This document shows positions 42,097 to 50,559 of a DNA stretch of 64,000 nucleotides, in pieces. The notes under the pieces are model-generated. The model was given only the letters and a program-made list of their open reading frames with translations. It was not told the DNA's origin and made no database searches. The first letter of the stretch is position 1. The number at the start of each line of letters is the position of its first letter. The stretch is taken from the NCBI RefSeq assembly GCF_900129745.1, contig NZ_FQWS01000002.1, positions 1,116,001 through 1,180,000 on the forward strand, written 5' to 3'. Made by a program: the position numbers and the translations under genes. This DNA is from Winogradskyella jejuensis. Lineage in GTDB: Bacteria; Bacteroidota; Bacteroidia; Flavobacteriales; Flavobacteriaceae.

Positions 42097-44742
42097 TTAT
42101 TTCATATCCTTTAAAATATCTATTAATTCTGCAACTGTTCTTGCGCCATCTAATCTGTCAGTTTTAAACACCATAAAGTAGCGATAGTCATCACCTGCTT
42201 TACTTGCCCACTTTTCACCTAACCGTAATTTTTGTTGACTGTCTGAACCATCTAAATGGTCTCCTTTAGTTTCAATTAAAATAGTTTTACCATTTTTCAT
42301 TTTAACAATGAAATCGGGATAATGATTTAAAAATCCATTTATCAATAAGCCCTTACCACGTTCTAAATTTCTATGCCAGAATACTACGCTATCAAGGTTT
42401 GCAACTTCGTTAATAACTTGTTTTTCAAAATCATTCATTTCACCCTCTTCGATATATAGGTTTTTAGTGATTCCTTTTAGCGTGTTTTTTGGACTTATTT
42501 TTTTAGAGAACTTAAATGATGGTTCGCACACTACAGTTCCTTTATCTAATAAAATATCAAACTGTTTTTCAGAATGTTGGTCTGCTAATTCGTTTATTTT
42601 ATTCTTAATTAGTTTAGCGTAAAAAGGCTCATTATTGGTAATTTCAGCAACCTTTTCACTATTAAGGTCTTTTATTATCTTCTTTACATAAGCAATAATC
42701 TGTGGCTCTGGTATTTGGTCTATCTTCTTAATTATTTTGGTAATACGACCTGCAATTTGATTTACCTTTTGCTCAGGTGTAAGCGTTGATAGATATTCTG
42801 CAAATGCTTCTTTTACGTAATTATCCACATACTTATACTCAGGTACATACTCATCCTTTCTACCCTCTGCTAAATCTATGCTTGCCATTTTAGAAGCTGT
42901 ACGAGTTAAGTCTATATTACTATCCTGTTTATCTAATTCAAAGCCTTGTAATAAAAGGTTTTTAGTAAGCGGAACAAGATTTTCAGGTTCAATAAGTGAA
43001 GGTGCAGTTTTAATATGGAATGTTGGAATTACTACTTTATTTGCTTCTTCTTTAAAAACCTCTTTGATTGGGAATACTTTTATCTTTTCTTTCAATTCGG
43101 TTGGTATTAAATTATCTTCTTTTTCCAGTTCTTCCATTTTCTTCTCAAACTCTGCATTGGTATCACCTGCAAGTTTTAAAATGTCTTCTAATTGGTTTGA
43201 ACCTTTTTCAGACTCTGTAAGCTGTTTTACGTCATCAACATTAATTTCAACTTCTGAGTTTTCATTTTCAGTAGTTGAAGTAGTTGATTGCTCTTGCTGT
43301 TTGCCGAACAAGTCTTCAAAACTGCCTTTACCAGTTGAGGTGTCTATTTTAGATTCTACTTGCTGTTCTTTTACTCGATAATCTTTTGCACTAAATCCTG
43401 ACTTGTTAAGACCTAAAATGATTTTATCTAAAGTGTTTAAGAAATTATTAGATGATGTAAATACATACGAGTAATTCAATAAATCTTCTTGATGTTTGGT
43501 AACATAGGGTAATCTTAATACTCTACCTAAAATTTGTTCTACATCTACTGATGATGATTTATTTGCCAATGACGCTAAAATATAAGCAAACGGACAATCC
43601 CAACCCTCTTTTAAAGCATTTACAGTTATGATGTAACGAACTTCACAATCACGACTCAACAAGTCTACATTCTTAATCTCGTCCTTATTAGCAGTTTTAA
43701 TTTTGATTTGATTCTCTGGTATACCTATTTCTATAAGGCTATTTTTAATTTTATCAAAAGTGATGTTATCATCATTGGTTTTGGGTTGTGCCTGGAATAA
43801 TACTATAGGTCTAATATATTTACCACCATTAGATTCTTGCACTTTCGCTTTAGCTTCTAAGGTCTTTTGCATCTGTATGGCACTACTTAATACCTCTGTA
43901 GTATCTTGATGATTGTAAACAATAACAGGTAGTTTTACCATATTGTTTCTCTTCAACTTAATAGCATCTACAAAACTTATGATATTACTCTTATTACGTG
44001 GTGTTGCGGTTAAATCAAATATGAAACTTGGATTGATATTATTTAACATATCTATCCTTAAATCTGCTTCAAAATTGTGACTTTCATCTATAACGATAAC
44101 AGGATTTAAATAGGCTATTACTTGTATTAACGCAGTATCATCTACATTGTCAAGATTAGCTTTTAAGTCTCTAAAATGAGATACAAATTCTGCTAAATTC
44201 TCATTTTCTCTATAAGCTCTTGGTAGCCCTTTTCTAACCGTTTCTACAAATGATTGAACACTTAATACTAAAATGCTTAATTGTTCTTTTACCTCTACAG
44301 GATTGAATCCTTGACCAAATAATAGAGCTTCTTTGTCATATACTTTTACATTACCATTAAAATGAGCATCTATTTTTTGCCTGTATGGATGAGCAGGATT
44401 ATTTAGATTTTTATAGGTCTGTTTTAAAATAGTATCTGAAGGCACAAACCAAACTACTACTTGTGGCTTATCTAACGGAAAACTATCGAAGATAGGTTTT
44501 AAAGCATTACAGGCTATAAATGTTTTACCACCAGCTGTTGGAACTTTTACCGTTACTCTTGGTACACCTTTAATAGAATTATCATAAGGTCTTAGAAAAT
44601 TATCTTCTAAGGTCTGTAATGATATACCTTTGCTTTCCCAAAAGTTAGCAAACGCATTATTAAGATGTCTTGTAGTATCAAGCTCCTCTATATACTTCGT
44701 AAGGTCATTAATTACCTCTTGTTGGTATTTTTTTAATTCCAT
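42097..44742 (-). CDS. Type III restriction endonuclease subunit Res
   Basis: 881-aa helicase-nuclease. Walker A PTAGGKTF (68-75), Walker B/DEAD-type motif IVIDESHNF (near 217), helicase motif III-like FDLTATPRN, and motif VI EQILGRVLRLPY. The C-terminal endonuclease domain has YPDFIVKMKNGKTILIETKGDH, i.e. PD and E-x-K. Length is typical. Works with Mod to cut DNA between two inversely oriented unmethylated sites after ATP hydrolysis. All motifs look intact, so the system is probably active. Confidence 0.94.
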   Translation of the reverse strand: MELKKYQQEVINDLTKYIEELDTTRHLNNAFANFWESKGISLQTLEDNFLRPYDNSIKGVPRVTVKVPTAGGKTFIACNALKPIFDSFPLDKPQVVVWFVPSDTILKQTYKNLNNPAHPYRQKIDAHFNGNVKVYDKEALLFGQGFNPVEVKEQLSILVLSVQSFVETVRKGLPRAYRENENLAEFVSHFRDLKANLDNVDDTALIQVIAYLNPVIVIDESHNFEADLRIDMLNNINPSFIFDLTATPRNKSNIISFVDAIKLKRNNMVKLPVIVYNHQDTTEVLSSAIQMQKTLEAKAKVQESNGGKYIRPIVLFQAQPKTNDDNITFDKIKNSLIEIGIPENQIKIKTANKDEIKNVDLLSRDCEVRYIITVNALKEGWDCPFAYILASLANKSSSVDVEQILGRVLRLPYVTKHQEDLLNYSYVFTSSNNFLNTLDKIILGLNKSGFSAKDYRVKEQQVESKIDTSTGKGSFEDLFGKQQEQSTTSTTENENSEVEINVDDVKQLTESEKGSNQLEDILKLAGDTNAEFEKKMEELEKEDNLIPTELKEKIKVFPIKEVFKEEANKVVIPTFHIKTAPSLIEPENLVPLTKNLLLQGFELDKQDSNIDLTRTASKMASIDLAEGRKDEYVPEYKYVDNYVKEAFAEYLSTLTPEQKVNQIAGRITKIIKKIDQIPEPQIIAYVKKIIKDLNSEKVAEITNNEPFYAKLIKNKINELADQHSEKQFDILLDKGTVVCEPSFKFSKKISPKNTLKGITKNLYIEEGEMNDFEKQVINEVANLDSVVFWHRNLERGKGLLINGFLNHYPDFIVKMKNGKTILIETKGDHLDGSDSQQKLRLGEKWASKAGDDYRYFMVFKTDRLDGARTVAELIDILKDMK

Positions 44743-44744
44743 TC

Positions 44745-46538
44745 TTAGAAACGTTTTATATCTCTTGGTATCTTTTTAAATATGATATTTTTATTAAGCA
44801 TATAGGCTTCATCTAATAAACAGATGTCTGCATAAATAATATACTGTTCTTGTAGCTCCTTTATAATGCCTAAACTATTATTATCTAATGTGGTTAAACT
44901 ATCTTTTTCATAGTAAAAATAATAGCCTGTATCTTGATAATTATCTAACAGGTATTTAGCATCTTTAGATTGTGGTCTTTTCAATGATTGCTTAGTTTCT
45001 GTATAGAAGATGTAATTTCTTATTATATCTTCACCCACTTCTTCATTAAGATTTTCATTGTCTTTAAAAATTGGCTTACCTAACTCGTAGAAATCGAAAG
45101 AACCTCCTGTTCCATCAATTTGTTTTTTTGCATTGCCATAACCATCGATAACTGCTTTTACTCTTTTGATAGTTATATCCTCACAAATATTTAATAGGTT
45201 TCCTTTCTTATCATATTCATCACATTGAATTAAAATAAACTTTCTTTTAGAATGTTCATTTTCACTATTAAGTTTTAAAACTGCGTGACCTGTAGTACCT
45301 GAACCTGCATAAGAATCTAATACAATAGCATCATCATTAGAAAACCACTCTACTAACTCTGTAGCAAAAAGGTGTGGTTTGGGGTTTTCTAACTTAATTC
45401 CAACCAATTTTTGAAATTCATCATCACTTCCTGCAAAACCAACCATAGTACTAATATTTTCAAACATATTTTCGCTCAATATATATTTTCGTTCAGGTTG
45501 TTTTGATTCGTCTTCTCCAAAAATTATCTTTTTATTATCAAGTAATGCTTTCATCGTATCTGGTGGATTACGCCATCCACGAGCTGGAATTGGACATTCT
45601 TTCTTAGTTTTAGGATGTATTAATGGAATAAAATAATCTTCTGGCGCATCCTTTTTATTTGGCCACGCCATAGATACACCTCTGTATACCTCTCCTTTCT
45701 TATCTATAAATTTATAAGCCTTTTCACCACCTGAAAAATCTTGATTCTTTATCCAATTTTGAAATTCTTTATTAACCTTTTCTAAATCGTATTCAAATTT
45801 ATACTCTTCAAAAATGGCCTTATCTAATTTATACTTTTTACATATATCAATAATATCTTCAGGGTAAGTTGTCTTCCCCAACTTAGAGAAAACTTTCTCC
45901 GCATATTTGAGTATCTCAATAGCATTTTTCTTTTTCCTTATTACCTTTCCTTTTATGGTTTCAAAATTTTTAGAAAATACTATAATACTTTCGTGTTGAT
46001 AAGATAATTTTTTCGCATCACCCTTTGGGTTTTTTTTATCCCATACTATTGTTCCTAAATTGTTTCTTCTCCCAAAAATCTCTTCTAATAATAAGATAAG
46101 TGTAGGATACTCATTTTCGTCAATATGAATTACTATAAAGCCATCATCGGAAAGTAATTTATGTAATAACTTTAGACGCGGATACATCATACACAACCAC
46201 TTGTCGTGACGTGTTAAATCTTCTCCCTCTTTACCAACTACCTCTTGAAACCACTTTTTAATTTTAGGGTGATTTACATTATCATTATACACCCATCCCT
46301 CTTTACCTGTATTATATGGTGGGTCTATATAAATACACTGTATTTTAGATTCATATTCAGGTAATAACGATTTTAACGCTTCGAGGTTGTCACCGTGTAT
46401 AATTTTATTACCACTATTAGTCTCAAAACTGTGTTCTGCTTTATCTTTAAAACCATACTGATGTTCTAAAACTCTATAGGCTACATCTTGGTGATGACTT
46501 ACTACTTTATCTTTTCCTATCCAATGTAATGTTGGCAT
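44745..46538 (-). CDS. Type III DNA adenine methyltransferase subunit Mod
   Basis: 597-aa beta-class N6-adenine methyltransferase: catalytic motif IV DPPYNTG (72-78) precedes the SAM-binding motif I LDSYAGSGTTGHA (near residue 405), the order that defines the class. The variable target recognition region lies between (about 180-370). ENEHSKRKFILIQCDE follows motif I. Starts 3 bp after the XRE regulator stop and ends 2 bp before Res, so it is the second gene of the operon. The recognition sequence cannot be read from the protein. Confidence 0.94.
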   Translation of the reverse strand: MPTLHWIGKDKVVSHHQDVAYRVLEHQYGFKDKAEHSFETNSGNKIIHGDNLEALKSLLPEYESKIQCIYIDPPYNTGKEGWVYNDNVNHPKIKKWFQEVVGKEGEDLTRHDKWLCMMYPRLKLLHKLLSDDGFIVIHIDENEYPTLILLLEEIFGRRNNLGTIVWDKKNPKGDAKKLSYQHESIIVFSKNFETIKGKVIRKKKNAIEILKYAEKVFSKLGKTTYPEDIIDICKKYKLDKAIFEEYKFEYDLEKVNKEFQNWIKNQDFSGGEKAYKFIDKKGEVYRGVSMAWPNKKDAPEDYFIPLIHPKTKKECPIPARGWRNPPDTMKALLDNKKIIFGEDESKQPERKYILSENMFENISTMVGFAGSDDEFQKLVGIKLENPKPHLFATELVEWFSNDDAIVLDSYAGSGTTGHAVLKLNSENEHSKRKFILIQCDEYDKKGNLLNICEDITIKRVKAVIDGYGNAKKQIDGTGGSFDFYELGKPIFKDNENLNEEVGEDIIRNYIFYTETKQSLKRPQSKDAKYLLDNYQDTGYYFYYEKDSLTTLDNNSLGIIKELQEQYIIYADICLLDEAYMLNKNIIFKKIPRDIKRF

Positions 46539-46541
46539 ATC

Positions 46542-46739
46542 TTATTTAATATCTTTTGTAACTAATAATTCTTTTGCATCTATTTTAAGGATTGAAGCAA
46601 TCTCGTATAAGGTTTCTAAACTTGGCTGGGTACGATTCTGCACATAACCATTTACAGTATTGAAACTCTTACCTAATCGCTCAGCAAGCCATACCTGCTT
46701 AACTCCTCGTTCTTCGAGGACTTCTTTAATACGGTTCAT
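46542..46739 (-). CDS. Small XRE-family regulator (controller-like)
   Basis: 65-aa protein that is nothing but a Cro/CI helix-turn-helix: MNRIKEVLEERGVKQVWLAE, RLGKSFNTVNGYVQNRTQPS, LETLYEIASILKI. Directly upstream of the mod gene, with two palindromes in front of its own promoter, the arrangement of a controller (C) protein that delays restriction until methylation is established. Controller function is inferred from position and size. Confidence 0.85.
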   Translation of the reverse strand: MNRIKEVLEERGVKQVWLAERLGKSFNTVNGYVQNRTQPSLETLYEIASILKIDAKELLVTKDIK

Positions 46740-46758
46740 AGGGAATTATTTTGAATGT

Positions 46759-46798
46759 TAAATATAGTATTTACTTTGTATTAATACATCGTAATACG
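46759..46798 (-). promoter_or_regulatory. Promoter and palindromic operators of the XRE/type III operon
   Basis: Minus-strand -7 box TATATTTA at 46759-46766; perfect palindrome TGTATTAATACA at 46777-46788, covering the -33 region; second palindrome CGTA-A-TACG at 46790-46798. The inferred start near 46755 is 16 nt before the XRE ATG. Likely targets of the XRE protein. Confidence 0.6.
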
Positions 46799-46838
46799 TT
46801 ATATTTTTATAATAAATATGAATGTAGGTGATTATGTG

Positions 46839-48350
46839 TTAAGCGACAACCTTTGCTTTTTCTTTTAAAGTCTCAAGATGCTTTACCATATTGCTTTTAC
46901 ACCATACCTCTCGTGCTAATTTAGGTGCGTGACCAATCGCTTTAGATAATTCCTCTTTCATTATAGCTTCGACTACATCCACATATTCTTCTGTTGTAGA
47001 AATACTATCGTGGATTGTAAATATAGGTGCATCTGGATATTCTTCTGATATACGCTTTGCTATAACATTAATCATTAAGTAACTCTCAATACTCTGCAAT
47101 AATCTTGGAAGCAATGTTTTGTCTTTACGTTTAAGTTGTCTAAACACCTCATATACGTATGGGAACATCTCCTTAAACATTTTCTTTGGTTTTGCATCTT
47201 CTTGACCCAAGAATCTATTATCTGTAAATAGCACTTGAAATACTGCTGTTTTAACCTCTTTACGGTTAGCAAATGTTTCACCTAATCGTAGGCTAAATTG
47301 TTGCTCTAAAAACTCATAAAGCGTACCACTCACCACAAGATTTATATACTGACTAAACTCACTACTCATAAGTGCTTTATCAATATCTCCTAACATAATG
47401 TAAGAATCAGTATCGTGGATTTTAATATGTGATATATTTAATCTATCATTTATCCTACCACTAACCTTATAAATATTATCATTTATATTATTAAAAGAAG
47501 AAAATAGCGACTTTTTGGGCTTATCGAATGTGATTGATAACTCTTTTGGTGCATTTGGCTCATTTTTTTGCTCAATCCAAAACGAGCGACTCAACAATAT
47601 AGTGCTTAAATAAGGTTGACTATTTTTTATATCAATCGAAATTAATTTTTGGCCATCATACGTTACTGCATTTCTGATAACGCTTCGCATATTGGTAAGG
47701 TTGGAATGAAAGCGATACACATTATCATCGTGCAACAAATAGTATTCTTCACGACTAATTTTTTCTGCGCTAATTTTTGCGTGGTTTAATTGTGATATAG
47801 GTTCTTTGAATTTTTTTCGACTTCTGTCATAGTCTTTTAACTGCTCGTTATTATCTTTTAATTCAAATTCTTGTGCTAAAAATTCATTGACGTAATTAAT
47901 ATCAATTTCTAACTTGTCATTAAACCACTTTGTTAAATAGTCAAGATGCTTAACAGATGCTTCTCTATTGTTTCGTTCTACTTTTAGTTTTCTGTAAAAC
48001 GTAAAATCTGTTACTGCTGTGGAAGTAATTGCTGTATTGTATTCATCTACTAATCGATACCCTTTGGATTTAAAACCTGGTATATATTGCCCATCAGTCT
48101 CAATTATTTTTAAGTCCAACAATAGATAATCTATGTACTCCCTATAATTGGATATTTTATCTTGTAAGAGTTTAGAGTTTAATGGAACAAAGCCATCAAA
48201 CATCAAATCTTTGTTATAAAGAGGTAGCGCATTTATTAAGTGAATAATATAAAGTAGTTTATCTCTTTTGCATCCGTATTTTTTAAAATTCGGTGGATTA
48301 TCATACATCAATTGGTCGACATCCAAATTCTCTGGTATGTATAATCTCAT
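46839..48350 (-). CDS. TV-Pol-type (family A-related) polymerase
   Basis: 503-aa protein with the three polymerase palm/finger motifs of superfamily A in order: motif A LISIDIKNSQP (D240, the metal ligand), motif B helix NRKEVKTAVFQVLF (R363, K367) and motif C FTIHDSI (H447, D448). The N-terminal 200 residues lack an exonuclease domain. This matches the transposon-virus polymerase (TV-Pol) family described by Iyer and colleagues from mobile elements and viruses, proposed to combine primase and polymerase activity. Expected role: replication of the excised island. The start overlaps the stop of the helix-turn-helix gene. Confidence 0.72.
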   Translation of the reverse strand: MRLYIPENLDVDQLMYDNPPNFKKYGCKRDKLLYIIHLINALPLYNKDLMFDGFVPLNSKLLQDKISNYREYIDYLLLDLKIIETDGQYIPGFKSKGYRLVDEYNTAITSTAVTDFTFYRKLKVERNNREASVKHLDYLTKWFNDKLEIDINYVNEFLAQEFELKDNNEQLKDYDRSRKKFKEPISQLNHAKISAEKISREEYYLLHDDNVYRFHSNLTNMRSVIRNAVTYDGQKLISIDIKNSQPYLSTILLSRSFWIEQKNEPNAPKELSITFDKPKKSLFSSFNNINDNIYKVSGRINDRLNISHIKIHDTDSYIMLGDIDKALMSSEFSQYINLVVSGTLYEFLEQQFSLRLGETFANRKEVKTAVFQVLFTDNRFLGQEDAKPKKMFKEMFPYVYEVFRQLKRKDKTLLPRLLQSIESYLMINVIAKRISEEYPDAPIFTIHDSISTTEEYVDVVEAIMKEELSKAIGHAPKLAREVWCKSNMVKHLETLKEKAKVVA

Positions 48351-48613
48351 TATGCACTTTTGTTTTGGATTAAAATTCCGATTACATCATCATACTCATA
48401 GTACATCGTTTTACCCATTTTGGTATAAGGTAATGTTCCGTTGATTCGTAAGTTCTGCAACGTGCCTGCTGAAATATTTAATAGCTCACGTACGTCTGCT
48501 GATTTTAACCACTTTTTTTGCTCGTTTTGGCTTCCTAAAATTGTCTTAAGTTCTGTAATGATTTCTTGTTTTAGAGTCTTTAAATCATCCTTTGTAATTA
48601 CTTCAAATGTCAT
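48350..48613 (-). CDS. Helix-turn-helix protein, excisionase-like (HTH_17)
   Basis: 87 aa from the ATG at 48613 (MTFEVITKDDLKTLKQEIIT); a longer frame adds 17 unlikely residues. A short helical stretch precedes the MerR-type winged helix LKSADVRELLNISAGTLQNL, RINGTLPYTKMGKTMYYEYD. Located between integrase and polymerase and overlapping the latter, as excisionase/transfer regulators usually are in Bacteroidota elements. Confidence 0.87.
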   Translation of the reverse strand: MTFEVITKDDLKTLKQEIITELKTILGSQNEQKKWLKSADVRELLNISAGTLQNLRINGTLPYTKMGKTMYYEYDDVIGILIQNKSA

Positions 48614-48738
48614 TCTATATAAAAAATATTCATAGGTATTAACTACCTGATTTCTAACATACAATATACGCCAAAATCACCTTTTTTAAATGAAAAGTTA
48701 TTGACAGTTATTAACGAAATAGGTGAACTTTTTAACAA

Positions 48739-48765
48739 GAAACTACCTGTATTACAGGTAGTTTC
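48739..48765. repeat. Perfect 12-bp inverted repeat behind the integrase gene
   Basis: GAAACTACCTGT-ATT-ACAGGTAGTTTC. It lies 31 bp past the integrase stop but has no T-run on that strand, so it is not a clear terminator; it may be an operator of the 48613 unit or a processing hairpin. Confidence 0.6.
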
Positions 48766-48796
48766 ACGTATAAATCTCTATTTTTAGATTAAATTG

Positions 48797-50047
48797 TTAT
48801 TGGGCTATCTTATTGGTGTTTGGTCGAGTATTTTTATCAGCAAACTTTTGTTTCAAAATTGCCATATCATCACTTACTTTTCGATACAATATTTTAGCAT
48901 AATGCTGTGTCGTTTTGAGTGATTTATGACCTAACATTTTACTTACCGATTCCATTGGTACACCATTAGAAAGCGTTACCGTAGTTGCAAACGTATGACG
49001 AGCTAAATGGGTGGTTAAGTTTTTATTGATACCACACAAGTCAGCTATCTCTTTTAAATAGGCATTAGACTTTTGATTGCTTAATACAGGAAGTAATACG
49101 CCTTTTGTAACTGCCTCTGGATGGTTCTCGTATTTCTTTATAATCTCTAAAGCAGTTGGAAGTAGTGGAATATTACTGCGTGTATCGGTTTTAGTACGCT
49201 TTGTCTTTATCCATTTATCACCATCAATACCAAATACCAAATTATCTTTTGAGAGCTTCTTAACGTCGCTATATGCTAAACCTGTAAAACAACAGAATAT
49301 AAAAATGTCTCTTACTTGCTCTAAACGATTGGTGTGTAATTCTTTTTCGAGCATTGTTTGTATTTCTTCTTCTGATAGGAATTGACGTTCTACTTCTTTT
49401 AAGCGCACTTTATAATTTAAAAATGGGTCTTTTTTAATCCAATCATTGGCTATTGCAATACGTACTATCTTTTTAAAGTTCTTGATATACTTAATCGTAC
49501 TGTTATGTCCGCAGTTTCTAACGGTTTTTAAATAGAACTCAAAATCTGTAATATACTTGTGGTCTATTCTGTTTACCGGTATATCACTTACATTGTATTG
49601 ATGTTGCATAAACTCTTGCAGATGCTTACATACTGTTTTATAACGCTCTAAAGTTCCTGCCGAAAACTCTCTACCAACTAATTTCTCAACTTGCTTGTTG
49701 TGATTTTTAAAAATGGTTATGAGTGTTCTTTGTTTTTCCTCAACGCCTAAAAACTTGTTTTTAAGGGTTTCAGTTGTAACCTCTTTGTTATCTTGAATTA
49801 AGTCTCTTTGGCTTTGATATACTTTTGTAGTAAGTGAATCTAAATAGGCATTTAGCTCTCGTATATCCTCTGTTCTTCCAATAGCTTTATTGGCTTCAAC
49901 GCTCCATTTCTCAATCTCAATGGTACGTTTTGTACTAATCTCTGTACGCTTACCATCTATGGTAATACGTAGGTAAATAGGGCATTTGCCCTGTGCATCT
50001 ACTTTACTCTTTTTTAAGTAGAATAATAATCCAAATGTTTTGTTCAT
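48797..50047 (-). CDS. Tyrosine recombinase/integrase of the island
   Basis: 416-aa Bacteroidota-type integrase. N-terminal arm-binding domain (KVDAQGKCPIYLRITIDGKR), SAM-like core-binding domain (about 100-210) and catalytic domain (about 215-400). Visible catalytic residues: HLARHTF (H-x-x-R), LGHKSLKTTQHY (His and nucleophile Tyr). The position of the first arginine reads GLAYSDV, i.e. Ala, as in several Bacteroidota conjugative-element integrases where Arg I is missing. Starts 238 bp from the right att core; GGTGACC lies 4 bp before its ATG, hinting at autoregulation. Confidence 0.95.
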   Translation of the reverse strand: MNKTFGLLFYLKKSKVDAQGKCPIYLRITIDGKRTEISTKRTIEIEKWSVEANKAIGRTEDIRELNAYLDSLTTKVYQSQRDLIQDNKEVTTETLKNKFLGVEEKQRTLITIFKNHNKQVEKLVGREFSAGTLERYKTVCKHLQEFMQHQYNVSDIPVNRIDHKYITDFEFYLKTVRNCGHNSTIKYIKNFKKIVRIAIANDWIKKDPFLNYKVRLKEVERQFLSEEEIQTMLEKELHTNRLEQVRDIFIFCCFTGLAYSDVKKLSKDNLVFGIDGDKWIKTKRTKTDTRSNIPLLPTALEIIKKYENHPEAVTKGVLLPVLSNQKSNAYLKEIADLCGINKNLTTHLARHTFATTVTLSNGVPMESVSKMLGHKSLKTTQHYAKILYRKVSDDMAILKQKFADKNTRPNTNKIAQ

Positions 50048-50050
50048 TCT

Positions 50051-50183
50051 GGTGACCTTTAATTATACATTAATTTACAAAATTTCGAGGTCTTTTAATT
50101 GATATATTTTGCTGATTTATAAACAGTTATAAACAATTAGGTGACCTAATTAAGGTTTAAAAAAGGTCACCTAATAGGTCACC
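50051..50183. promoter_or_regulatory. Right-end integrase arm-type sites
   Basis: GGTGACC at 50051-50057 and 50140-50146 (inside the palindrome TTAGGTGACCTAA), and the tandem GGTCACC-TAATA-GGTCACC at 50165-50183. The last is identical over 19 bp to the left-end copy. Together they look like the arm region of attP. Confidence 0.6.
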
Positions 50184-50284
50184 AACAGAATGGTATTTAA
50201 TACATATTTTGATGTTTTGGGTAAAATTAAAAGTCCCATAAACATTGAGTTTACAGGACTTTCGTCGATTTTGAATAAATCTTG

Positions 50285-50297
50285 GCGGAGAAAGAGG
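50285..50297. repeat. Right attachment site in tRNA-Ser
   Basis: GCGGAGAAAGAGG, identical to 31286-31298; covers the discriminator and 3' acceptor strand of the tRNA gene, the usual core for tyrosine integrases. Confidence 0.8.
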
Positions 50298-50370
50298 GAT
50301 TCGAACCCCCGGAGGTGTGACCCTCAACAGTTTTCAAGACTGCCGCATTCGACCACTCTGCCATTTCTCC
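50286..50370 (-). tRNA. tRNA-Ser(UGA)
   Basis: Minus strand. Acceptor GGAGAAA/TTTCTCC pairs fully; anticodon stem GCAGT/ACTGT with loop CTTGAAA gives anticodon TGA; long class II variable arm GAGGGTCACACCTC; T-arm GGGGGTTCGAATCCCCC. The discriminator is G and CCA is not encoded. The island is inserted at its 3' end without damaging it. Confidence 0.96.
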
Positions 50371-50406
50371 TTGAGTGCCTCATTAGGAATTCCCTAAATG
50401 CGGATG

Positions 50407-50437
50407 CAAATATAAAATCCTTTTTCGCTTCTACCAA
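50407..50437 (-). promoter_or_regulatory. Promoter of tRNA-Ser
   Basis: Minus strand TATATTTG (50407-50414), perfect TAnnTTTG, with TTG (50435-50437) 20 bp upstream as the -33 element. Start would be ~30 nt before the tRNA. Confidence 0.7.
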
Positions 50438-50559
50438 GGCTTTTTTCTTTTTTTTATTTTCACTTAAATTTTATCAAAAAAACAAACGCATTTAAGCTTA
50501 CAATTGTAATTTCGGCACAATAAATGATTCAATAATCGTTATAATCAAAAGATTTTTTA

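Larger units (their letters stand above)
31286..50297. mobile_element. Genomic island integrated at tRNA-Ser(UGA), about 19 kb
   Basis: Bounded by a 13-bp direct repeat (31286-31298 and 50285-50297) that is the 3' end of the tRNA-Ser gene on the right side. The tyrosine integrase gene points away from the tRNA and lies next to it; identical tandem GGTCACC motifs sit inside both ends. Contents: integrase, two helix-turn-helix excisionase-like proteins, a TV-Pol-type polymerase, an XRE regulator, a type III restriction-modification set, a four-gene signalling operon and small unknown genes. No relaxase, conjugation or virion gene is seen, so it is a mobilisable or satellite-like island rather than an ICE or prophage. 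Confidence 0.85.

Noticed and set aside
42878-43381. Open frame antisense to res coding a serine-rich protein
   Set aside because: It lies wholly inside the well-supported res gene; serine-rich composition is the usual shadow of an A/T-rich Glu/Lys coding strand.
31286-50297. Integrative conjugative element or prophage
   Set aside because: No relaxase, coupling protein, mating-pore, capsid, terminase or tail genes in the segment; only integrase, polymerase and cargo.
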